DNA of 11,550 nt from Candidatus Aenigmatarchaeota archaeon (GTDB taxonomy: Archaea > Aenigmatarchaeota > Aenigmatarchaeia > QMZP01 > QMZT01). The stretch covers positions 1-11,550 of the forward strand of contig DAOWAL010000028.1 in NCBI GenBank assembly GCA_030634615.1, given 5' to 3'. Below the pieces are notes generated by a model. That model made no database searches, had not been told where the DNA came from, and was given only the letters and a program-made list of their open reading frames with translations. Position 1 is the first letter of the stretch, and the number at the start of each line of letters is the position of its first letter. Shown in pieces: positions 1 to 5,497 of this stretch. A program made the position numbers and the translations under genes.

Positions 1-1
1 A

Positions 2-487
2 AAACCTGCAAAGAACCTTGGCGACATTTACAAAGAAAGACTCGTTGAGTGGAGAAAAGAAAACGTTGTTACAAGAGCAGAAAGGCCAACAAGGCCTGAC
101 AGGGCCAGAACACTTGGTTACAAAGCAAAACAGGGTTTTGTCATAGCAAGAGTCAGGGTTTTAAAGGGAAAAAGAAAAAGACCAAAATTTACAGCTGGAA
201 GAGTACCTAAGAAAAGAGGTAGATTTTTCCCAATAGGGAAATCCAAGCAACTCCGTGGAGAGGAAAAAACAGCAAGGAAATTCCCAAATCTTGAGGTTTT
301 GAATTCATACTATGTCGGAGAAGACGGGATGAGTGTGTGGTATGAATGCATCTTGGTCGATCCTGTGAACAAAAACATATCAAAGGACAAAGAAAGAAAA
401 TGGATAAACGAAAGACAACACACGAGCAGGGTTTCAAGAGCTCTTACATCTTCTGGAAAGAAAATGCGTGGTCTTAGAAAAAAGTAA
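2..487 (+). CDS. rpl15e: Large-subunit ribosomal protein L15e, 5'-truncated
   Basis: Structural protein of the 50S subunit, found in archaea and eukaryotes only. The frame is open from base 2 to a TAA at 485-487 and gives 161 residues; the true start lies before the window, with roughly 25-35 N-terminal residues missing compared with the usual ~190-aa length. Family hallmarks visible are RPTRPDRARTLGYKAKQG (about residues 28-45 of the fragment), the basic run GKRKRPK, the segment KFPNLEVLNSYYVGEDG, and the C-terminal SRALTSSGKKMRGLRKK, typical of this rRNA-binding protein. It is very rich in Lys and Arg, as expected. A T6 tract follows the stop. The gene fixes the window as archaeal. Identification is secure; only the start is unknown. 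Confidence 0.96.
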   Translation, partial: KPAKNLGDIYKERLVEWRKENVVTRAERPTRPDRARTLGYKAKQGFVIARVRVLKGKRKRPKFTAGRVPKKRGRFFPIGKSKQLRGEEKTARKFPNLEVLNSYYVGEDGMSVWYECILVDPVNKNISKDKERKWINERQHTSRVSRALTSSGKKMRGLRKK

Positions 488-492
488 ACCCG

Positions 493-508
493 TTATTTTT
501 TAAAATAA
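493..508 (+). terminator. Possible T-tract terminator after rpl15e
   Basis: Six bases after the rpl15e stop there is an AT-only inverted repeat (TTATTTT-TT-AAAATAA) with an uninterrupted run of six T at 496-501. Archaeal termination relies mainly on T-runs rather than GC hairpins, so this is a plausible site. The convergent small gene ends at 536, so a terminator is needed here. The assignment rests on position and composition only. Confidence 0.4.
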
Positions 509-535
509 ATCATATTCACAAAAACCAAGTTTATT

Positions 536-718
536 TTACGCAAGCGGATAAGATGGATGAGAAAACTGCGGATCTCCTGTATATTTATTCCCTGGTCCAA
601 GTTGCGTTTTGTTTGTAACAGGATAATTTTTCATATCTACTTCGTTCATAGTTATTATAAGTGCAGTTTCAGCAGCTGCCAAAAAACCAATTCCTAATGG
701 ATGTAGTATTTTTTTCAT
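536..718 (-). CDS. Small hypothetical protein with one putative membrane helix
   Basis: This 60-aa protein is not recognised. Starting at the ATG at 718-716, it opens with MKKILHPLGIG and has a mainly hydrophobic stretch at about residues 7-24 with one Glu (E16) inside it. A polar tail of about 35 residues follows, rich in Pro, Gly, Asn and Tyr and ending in SYPLA. The upstream extension of 14 codons to 760 is not favoured, because a TATA-like TTTTTTATTT lies 21-30 bases before the ATG at 718 and would place transcription start at or near that ATG. The gene is divergent from UMP kinase and convergent with rpl15e. A perfect 8-bp inverted repeat lies between its TATA element and its start codon. 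It could be a small membrane or membrane-anchored protein. That it is a real gene is supported by its promoter and by filling the gap neatly, not by homology. Confidence 0.5.
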   Translation of the reverse strand: MKKILHPLGIGFLAAAETALIITMNEVDMKNYPVTNKTQLGPGNKYTGDPQFSHPSYPLA

Positions 719-720
719 GG

Positions 721-741
721 TTTGTTCTTTTCTAGAACAAA
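721..741. promoter_or_regulatory. Perfect inverted repeat, candidate operator
   Basis: TTTGTTCT (721-728) and AGAACAAA (734-741) form a perfect 8-bp inverted repeat with a 5-base spacer. It sits between the TATA-like element and the start codon of the small - strand gene, overlapping the end of that TATA element, and lies 53-73 bases before the UMP kinase start. A dimeric regulator bound here would block the - strand promoter. The RNA could also fold into a hairpin in either direction. No protein is assigned to it. Confidence 0.45.
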
Positions 742-748
742 TAAAAAA
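739..748 (-). promoter_or_regulatory. TATA-like element of the 60-aa protein gene
   Basis: Read on the - strand, TTTTTTATTT lies 21-30 bases upstream of the ATG at 718, the spacing expected for a leaderless archaeal transcript. No Shine-Dalgarno motif precedes that ATG. Confidence 0.4.
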
Positions 749-765
749 CCATACTGTCACAACAA

Positions 766-772
766 TTTATAT
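766..772 (+). promoter_or_regulatory. TATA box of the pyrH-cutA operon
   Basis: TTTATAT lies 22-28 bases before the UMP kinase ATG at 794, and no Shine-Dalgarno site is present. This suggests a leaderless mRNA starting at or within a few bases of the ATG. Confidence 0.5.
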
Positions 773-793
773 CGATATTGTATATTATTTACC

Positions 794-1477
794 ATGCGGA
801 TAGTATTTGACATGGGCGGTTCTATAATCTGTCCAGAAGGAACGCCAGACATAAATTTTGTTAAAAAATTCTCTAAATTTCTCATAGGTCTCAAAAAGAA
901 AAGGCATGGCATAATAATTGTAACAGGTGGAGGAAGAGTTGCTAAAAATTACATAAAAGCGGCAAGAGAGTTTAAGCCTGATGAGGACATTTTAGATTCA
1001 ATAGGCATACTCGGCACAAGAATGAATGCAAATGTCATAATTTCTGCCCTTGGCAAACATGCGTACAGAAACGTTGCTGAGACAAGAGAAGACTTAGAAC
1101 ATGGTATAAATAGTGGTAAAATAGTTGTTATGGGAGGAACAGTTCCCGGGCAGACAACAGATGCTGTCAGTGTTGCAGCTGCACAATTTTTCTCTGCTAA
1201 AATGATTATCATAGGAACTGATGTTAAGGGAATTTATGATAAAGATCCAGACAAATATAAGAACGCTAAACTTCTCAAAAAGATAAGCGCAAAAAAATTA
1301 TTCAAAATGGTCAATGTAAAAAAACACACCGCAGGACCACTCACAATAATGGATCCTGTTGCAGCAAAACTGCTTTGCAAAAATAAGATCAAGACAGTTG
1401 TTTTGAATGGTAGGGATCTTGCTAACATTCAAAAAGCAATAAAAAATGAAAGATTTGTAGGATCTGTCATAGAATAG
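794..1477 (+). CDS. pyrH: Archaeal-type UMP kinase
   Basis: Phosphorylates UMP to UDP with ATP in cytosolic pyrimidine nucleotide synthesis; it belongs to the amino-acid-kinase fold. The 227-aa product matches the usual ~225 aa of archaeal UMPK. Visible motifs are MRIVFDMGGS at the N-terminus (phosphate-binding GGS, residues 8-10), IVTGGGRVA (42-50), GGTVPGQTTDAVS (114-126, UMP and nucleotide region) and GTDVKGIYDKDP (141-152, base and phosphate binding near the C-terminal domain). The frame is open back to 722, but the first 24 codons are excluded because the family begins with MRIV and the TATA box at 766-772 fits the ATG at 794. It is followed at once by cutA, whose ribosome binding site overlaps this gene's TAG, so the two are co-transcribed. 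A functional link between UMPK and CutA is not evident. Confidence 0.93.
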   Translation: MRIVFDMGGSIICPEGTPDINFVKKFSKFLIGLKKKRHGIIIVTGGGRVAKNYIKAAREFKPDEDILDSIGILGTRMNANVIISALGKHAYRNVAETREDLEHGINSGKIVVMGGTVPGQTTDAVSVAAAQFFSAKMIIIGTDVKGIYDKDPDKYKNAKLLKKISAKKLFKMVNVKKHTAGPLTIMDPVAAKLLCKNKIKTVVLNGRDLANIQKAIKNERFVGSVIE

Positions 1478-1480
1478 GTG
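1476..1480 (+). promoter_or_regulatory. Shine-Dalgarno site that decides the cutA start
   Basis: AGGTG overlaps the UMP kinase stop codon (TAG, 1475-1477) and lies 6 bases before the GTG at 1487. It complements the archaeal 16S 3' end (CACCT). An earlier GTG at 1478 lies inside this motif and has no site of its own, so 1487 is the better start. Confidence 0.6.
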
Positions 1481-1486
1481 TTAATT

Positions 1487-1801
1487 GTGTACGTTGTTGT
1501 TTACATAACATGCCCGGAAATAAAGGAAGCAGAAAGAATATCAAAGATACTTCTTGACAACAGGCTTGCAGCATGTGTCAATGTAATTCCTAACGTCACG
1601 TCATTTTTCTGGTGGGCTGGCAAAAAACAAAAAAGTGAAGAACTAATGCTCATGGTTAAAACAAAGAAGAATCTTCTTAGGAAAATTGTTAAAAAAGTTA
1701 AGGAAATACACCAATACGAAAATCCGGAAATAATAGCAATTCCAATTATTGGTGGGTCAAAAGAATATACTGACTGGATAGAAGAGGAAACTGGAAATTA
1801 A
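1487..1801 (+). CDS. cutA: CutA1 divalent-cation tolerance protein
   Basis: Small trimeric cytosolic protein of the CutA1 family, linked in bacteria to copper tolerance; its molecular role in archaea is unclear. The 104-aa product shows the family signatures: YITCPEIKEAERISKILL near the N-terminus, RLAACVNVIPNVTSFFWWAGK (about residues 26-46, with the paired Trp), VKTKKNLL, and HQYENPEIIAIPI (about residues 75-87), where most relatives have HPYE, so Pro is Gln here. The start is the GTG at 1487, giving an N-terminus (MYVVVYITCP) of family-typical length with an AGGTG site 6 bases upstream. A GTG at 1478 would add three residues. It is the second gene of an operon with UMP kinase. The TAA overlaps the stop of the convergent metallopeptidase gene. 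Confidence 0.92.
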   Translation: MYVVVYITCPEIKEAERISKILLDNRLAACVNVIPNVTSFFWWAGKKQKSEELMLMVKTKKNLLRKIVKKVKEIHQYENPEIIAIPIIGGSKEYTDWIEEETGN

Positions 1802-2169
1802 AGGTTTTTATATTGGTTGAACATCAATTCAACAGTTCTTCTCGTGACATATGGTTTGTGATGTCTAAAACCACCACCAAATGATTTTGGTATATGCATA
1901 AGTTCGTGTATAATTGTTTTTATTTGCTCTTCCTCTGAGAGTTTATTGTATTTTTCTGTTATTATCTCCACAACATATTGCGCAGGTATACCAAGCGCCC
2001 TTTGCATTATTCTCGGTAAAACATGGATCCTTGCTAATGTGTATCTGCTCTTAGATCCAAATGATCTCATAAACCAAACTCTTGAAATATCTATGTAACT
2101 CATACCGAGTTTGTCGACTACATTCTTTGCTATTTCTGCAATATCCGGAGCTCTTTCGTATTTTATCAT
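1798..2169 (-). CDS. Predicted small HExxH metallopeptidase (COG4900-like)
   Basis: Predicted zinc metalloprotein of 123 aa. The segment IIHELMHIPKSFGGGFRHH (about residues 86-104) holds the HExxH zinc motif (H88, E89, H92) and, 11-12 residues on, His103/His104 as candidates for the third ligand. The region before it (residues 1-60) contains ARIHVLPRIMQRALG, and the protein ends in a short basic tail. It resembles a family of small archaeal predicted metallopeptidases with unknown substrates; I place it there from the motif and length, and activity is inferred. There is no signal peptide or membrane segment, so it is probably cytosolic. It is transcribed divergently from argS across 31 bases and converges on cutA, sharing the bases of both stop codons at 1798-1801. 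A TTTATT element 22-27 bases upstream fits a leaderless mRNA. Confidence 0.75.
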   Translation of the reverse strand: MIKYERAPDIAEIAKNVVDKLGMSYIDISRVWFMRSFGSKSRYTLARIHVLPRIMQRALGIPAQYVVEIITEKYNKLSEEEQIKTIIHELMHIPKSFGGGFRHHKPYVTRRTVELMFNQYKNL

Positions 2170-2181
2170 AATTTAAATTAT
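2168..2181. promoter_or_regulatory. 14-bp AT palindrome in the divergent promoter
   Basis: ATAATTTAAATTAT is a perfect 14-bp palindrome. Its core TTTAAAT (2172-2178) is 23-29 bases before the argS ATG and can serve as its TATA box. The other edge overlaps the start codon of the metallopeptidase gene, whose own TATA-like TTTATT lies at 2191-2196. The two promoters therefore interleave within 31 bases, and simultaneous occupancy looks difficult. Confidence 0.4.
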
Positions 2182-2190
2182 AGTTTAGGA

Positions 2191-2196
2191 AATAAA
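2191..2196 (-). promoter_or_regulatory. TATA-like element of the metallopeptidase gene
   Basis: On the - strand TTTATT lies 22-27 bases before the ATG at 2169, the usual leaderless spacing. It lies just in front of the argS start codon on the other strand. Confidence 0.35.
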
Positions 2197-2200
2197 GAAT

Positions 2201-3901
2201 ATGAATCTTTTTGACGGTTTTAGGAGTGAAGTCAGAAAATCTATTTCAAAGGCTACAAAAGTTAAAGCAGAAGAAATAGTAATAGAGAATCCTCCACAGC
2301 CAGAATTTGGTGATTTATCTTTTCCATGCTTCACACTTTCCAAACAATTAAAAAAATCTCCTGATATGATAGCAAAAGAATTGTGTGAAAAAATAAAGCC
2401 GTCAGGATCAATTGCAAGAATTGGCCAGAAAGGCGGTTATCTGAACTTTTTTGCCAACTGGGATATAATTGGCCAAAAAACAATAGAAACCGCTATTAAA
2501 CAGGATAACGATTTTGGCAGGAGTAAAGGCAAAAAAGAGAATGTAATGATTGAATATTGTCATTTCAATACACACAAAGCTGTGCATATAGGACATATAC
2601 GTACGGCATGTCTTGGTGAATCATTATCAAGAATACTCGATTTTTCAGGTTACAATGTCATAAGAGCAAATTATCAGGGCGATATAGGTCCTCATGTTGC
2701 AAGATGTGTATGGGGAATCATAAATATCCATAAAGGAAAAGAACCAGTTGAAAACAAAGGAAAATGGCTTGGTAATGTATATGCTGAAGCAAGTATCAAA
2801 CTTAAGAAAAATGAAAAATACACAGATGAAGTAAATGAAATAAACAAAAAAATATACTCAGGGGATCTGCAGCTTTCCAACCTTTGGAAAAAAACCCGCC
2901 AGTGGAGTCTTGATTATTTTGACACTATTTACAAAAGTTTTGGTATTAAATTTGACAGACTATTTTTCGAAAGTGAAGTTGAAAAAACCGGAACAAAGAT
3001 ATCAAAAGATCTAACAGACAAAGGTATTGCAAAAGAGAGCGATGGTGCAACTATAATCGATCTTGAAGAGCACGGACTTGGAGTTTACATACTTCTCAAA
3101 TCTGACGGAACTCCGCTCTATTCAGCAAAAGATATTGGTCTGGCAGATCTCAAATTAAAAGAATATAAAATAGATAAATCAATACATGTCGTTGGGTCTG
3201 AACAAAAGCTTTATTTCCAGCAACTATTCAAAACATTTGAACTTTCAGGTTCTCCTCTTGCCAACAAGAGTTATCATCTATGTTATGAACTTGTCAACCT
3301 TCCGACAGGAAAAATGGCTTCAAGAGAAGGCCAGGTTATACTCTATGAAGATGTTTTAACAGAACTTGAAAAACATGCAATGGATGAAACCAGAAAAAGA
3401 AACAAGAAAATGGATAAAACAGAAATTGAAGAAATTTCAAAAAAGATAGCTTTGGCATCTTTAAAATATGATATGATAAAAATTTCGCCTAATAAGACAA
3501 TAATATTTGACTGGGAGAAGGCACTTGATTTTGATGGCAATGCTGCACCATATTTACAGTACACATATGCAAGGGCAAATTCTATTTTGAAAAAAGCAGG
3601 AAAATGTCCTGATGTGTATGACATGTCTCTTTTGAAAGAGCCCCATGAAAGACACATGATAAAAACAATTTCAGAATTTCCGGAGATTATAATCAATGCG
3701 GGCAGAGACATGAGACCGCATTATATTGCCAATTTCTGTTACGAACTTTCAACAAAGTTCAATGAATTTTATCAATTCCTTCCAGTGCTCAAAGAAAAAG
3801 GCAAAATCAGAGATTCAAGAATAGCACTTGTAAAGGCAGTTTCTATCACTTTGAAAAATGCTATGAATCTTTTAGGCATGGAAGTTCTTGAAAGAATGTA
3901 A
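2201..3901 (+). CDS. argS: Arginyl-tRNA synthetase
   Basis: Class I synthetase that charges tRNA-Arg with arginine in the cytosol. The 566-aa length is normal. The N-terminal additive domain (about 1-100) contains NPPQPEFGDLSFPCF. The catalytic core has the HIGH motif at residues 129-132, then ANYQGDIGPHVA (156-167), YSAKDIGLADLK (307-318) and HVVGSEQKLYFQQ (329-341). The second signature is GKMASREGQVI (370-380), where the usual KMS reads KMA. The C-terminal DALR anticodon-binding domain starts near 450 with YLQYTYARANSI and ends in KAVSITLKNAMNLLGMEVLERM-type helices. The segment before HIGH, CHFNTHKAV, departs from the common N-P/T-x-K-P-L pattern. It has its own promoter divergent from the metallopeptidase and is likely leaderless. 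Identification is firm. Confidence 0.96.
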   Translation: MNLFDGFRSEVRKSISKATKVKAEEIVIENPPQPEFGDLSFPCFTLSKQLKKSPDMIAKELCEKIKPSGSIARIGQKGGYLNFFANWDIIGQKTIETAIKQDNDFGRSKGKKENVMIEYCHFNTHKAVHIGHIRTACLGESLSRILDFSGYNVIRANYQGDIGPHVARCVWGIINIHKGKEPVENKGKWLGNVYAEASIKLKKNEKYTDEVNEINKKIYSGDLQLSNLWKKTRQWSLDYFDTIYKSFGIKFDRLFFESEVEKTGTKISKDLTDKGIAKESDGATIIDLEEHGLGVYILLKSDGTPLYSAKDIGLADLKLKEYKIDKSIHVVGSEQKLYFQQLFKTFELSGSPLANKSYHLCYELVNLPTGKMASREGQVILYEDVLTELEKHAMDETRKRNKKMDKTEIEEISKKIALASLKYDMIKISPNKTIIFDWEKALDFDGNAAPYLQYTYARANSILKKAGKCPDVYDMSLLKEPHERHMIKTISEFPEIIINAGRDMRPHYIANFCYELSTKFNEFYQFLPVLKEKGKIRDSRIALVKAVSITLKNAMNLLGMEVLERM

Positions 3902-3906
3902 ACAAA

Positions 3907-3914
3907 TTTTATTA
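3907..3914 (+). promoter_or_regulatory. TATA-like element of the lipoprotein gene
   Basis: TTTTATTA lies 25-32 bases before the ATG at 3939, just after the argS stop. A short inverted repeat, TAACA-GCT-TGTTA (3913-3925), follows it; it is too short to assign a role. Confidence 0.35.
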
Positions 3915-3938
3915 ACAGCTTGTTACAATAATTTATTT

Positions 3939-4760
3939 ATGAGAAAAAATATCGCAGCATTATTTTTGATATCCATAATATTTACAATGGGTTGTGTGAC
4001 ATTTGATGAAGAGCCAAGTGGAATTACATGTATAGATCCAGAAAAACTCATAGATAACAGGTGTTGTTTTGACGAAGATAATAACGGTGTTTGTGACATA
4101 GACGAAATGGTTTGCCCTGAAACATGTGACGACAGTGATGATTGTACGAATGATCACTGTTCTCTGCAAACAAAATTCAAATGTGAAAATGACGCAATAA
4201 TACCATGTTGCGGAAACGGAATTTGTGAAGATCCTGAGGATGTTGCAAACGAATGTCCTGAGGATTGTGATGTTATTCAAATGACCGATTTCTACCACAG
4301 ACTCGGTGGCCCGGATTATATGGATGGCGATAAGTTTGTTTTCATACACACGGGAAGCAATGAAACAGATAAAAGTCCTGATTTTTCGGTTAACATAACT
4401 GCAACAGTCAAAGATCTTGTTAATATAAGGACAACATATAACTGTACAGACAGTGCTACTGGAAATGTTATCGACAGCATAAATGTAGACATGATTGAAG
4501 TTGTCGAGGGATATCCAACGTTTGGGCATGAAAATGAATTTGAAAATGACGAATATACCATGTACACGTCTTTCTATTCTGAAGAACTCAAAACAAGAAT
4601 AGACGTAGATGAATTGGAAATAGGTAAAACAGTTGAATTCAGGGTCAGGATAACAAAACAGGATTACAAAGTAAGAAGCGATCTTATATGTGACTTTGAC
4701 TTCTACTTCCTTGAGCCACTGAAACATGTAAAGAAAGAACTAAAAATATCATATATTTAG
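3939..4760 (+). CDS. Cys-rich secreted putative lipoprotein with an EF-hand-like loop
   Basis: Function unknown. The 273-aa product starts with a signal peptide (MRKN, then hydrophobic residues 5-17) and a lipobox-like TMGC at 16-19, so Cys19 may be lipidated and the protein exposed outside the membrane. Residues 31-110 are unusually rich in Cys (14, or 15 counting Cys19), with two Cys pairs (42-43 and 90-91). Two degenerate modules follow the pattern CC-x4/8-C-x6/9-C-x3-C. The first contains DEDNNGVCDIDE (45-56), which meets every key position of a 12-residue EF-hand calcium loop. The second is CCGNGICEDPEDVANECPEDC-like, a pattern seen in secreted proteins of uncultivated archaea. The rest (about 115-273) is polar, probably beta-rich, with three N-x-S/T sites and no further membrane segment. 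The start is placed at 3939 rather than an in-frame codon at 3888 because of the signal peptide and TATA element. It follows argS but has its own promoter. Confidence 0.75.
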   Translation: MRKNIAALFLISIIFTMGCVTFDEEPSGITCIDPEKLIDNRCCFDEDNNGVCDIDEMVCPETCDDSDDCTNDHCSLQTKFKCENDAIIPCCGNGICEDPEDVANECPEDCDVIQMTDFYHRLGGPDYMDGDKFVFIHTGSNETDKSPDFSVNITATVKDLVNIRTTYNCTDSATGNVIDSINVDMIEVVEGYPTFGHENEFENDEYTMYTSFYSEELKTRIDVDELEIGKTVEFRVRITKQDYKVRSDLICDFDFYFLEPLKHVKKELKISYI

Positions 4761-4774
4761 ATTATTTTCTAATA

Positions 4775-5437
4775 TCAAATTTCAAGAAGTTCTATACCTT
4801 TTGGTCCTATTTCAAAGGGGTGTATATCACTTGAATGGTTGGTCATTCTCATCTTTCTTATGTTAAGTGACCTTTTGCATTTCGCTATTCCTAAATATTG
4901 CAAAAGTATGACACTATCTACCATAAATTCAACAACACCAAACCTTGAAAGATTTTTACTATCTTCCTGAACCTCAGCAACAACCAAAACAGTTTTCCCC
5001 AGATCTTTGAATTTCTGAAGCATTGAAAAAAGACTTTTTCTAATTTTATAAGGATTCTGCATGTAAAGTTCAAACATGCTTATGGAATCTATTACCACTC
5101 TTTTTGCTTCATTTACACCTTTGCTGAGTGATATGTTTTCCATTAGTTTTTCTACATCGTATGGCTCTACATGTAGCACTTTTAGATTACCTTCTTTTTC
5201 GAGTGCATCTAAATCCCATCCGAATTTCGCTGCTTGTTTTTTGATATTTTTTATCGTGTCTCCTGTTGTGATGTAAAGTCCTTTTTCATTGAATTCTTTC
5301 ACTCCATTATGTATGAACTGTGCAGAGAAAATTGATTTCCCTGTACCTGTTTTTCCTGAAATAAGATTTACACTTCCTTCTTCAAAACCGCCTTCTATTA
5401 AATTATCGAGACCTGGGATACCTGTTGAGACTCTCAT
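4775..5437 (-). CDS. Single-domain KaiC-like RecA-fold ATPase
   Basis: ATP-binding protein of the KaiC/RadA-like group; many archaea have several of these, usually of unknown role and often tied to signalling or motility. The 220-aa product is one KaiC domain. The entry motif is MRVSTGIPGLDNLIEGGF (1-18). Walker A is GKTGTGKS (28-35) and Walker B is RVVIDSIS (113-120). NIRKMRMTNHSSDIHPFEI (192-210) is the signature that closes the domain. In KaiC the strand after Walker A ends in two catalytic Glu; here the same place reads TTGD (57-60), with one Asp. There is no sensor domain or membrane segment. It is transcribed divergently from the MEMO gene across 60 bases and converges on the lipoprotein gene with a 14-base gap. 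Family assignment is secure; role unknown. Confidence 0.9.
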   Translation of the reverse strand: MRVSTGIPGLDNLIEGGFEEGSVNLISGKTGTGKSIFSAQFIHNGVKEFNEKGLYITTGDTIKNIKKQAAKFGWDLDALEKEGNLKVLHVEPYDVEKLMENISLSKGVNEAKRVVIDSISMFELYMQNPYKIRKSLFSMLQKFKDLGKTVLVVAEVQEDSKNLSRFGVVEFMVDSVILLQYLGIAKCKRSLNIRKMRMTNHSSDIHPFEIGPKGIELLEI

Positions 5438-5458
5438 GATAATTATAATGACAAAGAG

Positions 5459-5480
5459 TATAATAAATTTTTTAAAAAAT
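5459..5480. promoter_or_regulatory. Shared divergent promoter region (KaiC-like / MEMO)
   Basis: On the - strand ATTTATTATA (5459-5468) is 22-31 bases before the KaiC-like start at 5437. On the + strand TTAAAAAA (5472-5479) is 19-26 bases before the MEMO ATG at 5498. The perfect 14-bp palindrome ATTTTTTAAAAAAT (5467-5480) joins them. The two elements are back to back, so one stretch of DNA serves both genes. Confidence 0.4.
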
Positions 5481-5497
5481 CAAATCAAATACGAACT

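Noticed and set aside
722..793. 24-codon N-terminal extension of UMP kinase
   Set aside because: It contains the TATA box, does not match the family's MRIV start and would require a non-ATG start inside the inverted repeat.
3913..3925. TAACA-GCT-TGTTA inverted repeat before the lipoprotein gene
   Set aside because: The arms are only 5 bp and AT-rich; such repeats are expected by chance, so it is mentioned only with the promoter.
3960..4727. 255-codon open frame on the - strand opposite the lipoprotein gene
   Set aside because: It mirrors nearly the whole + strand gene, has no promoter or recognisable domain, and its composition (many Phe, Ile, Tyr, Val, Cys) is what the complement of an Asp/Glu/Asn-rich gene gives.
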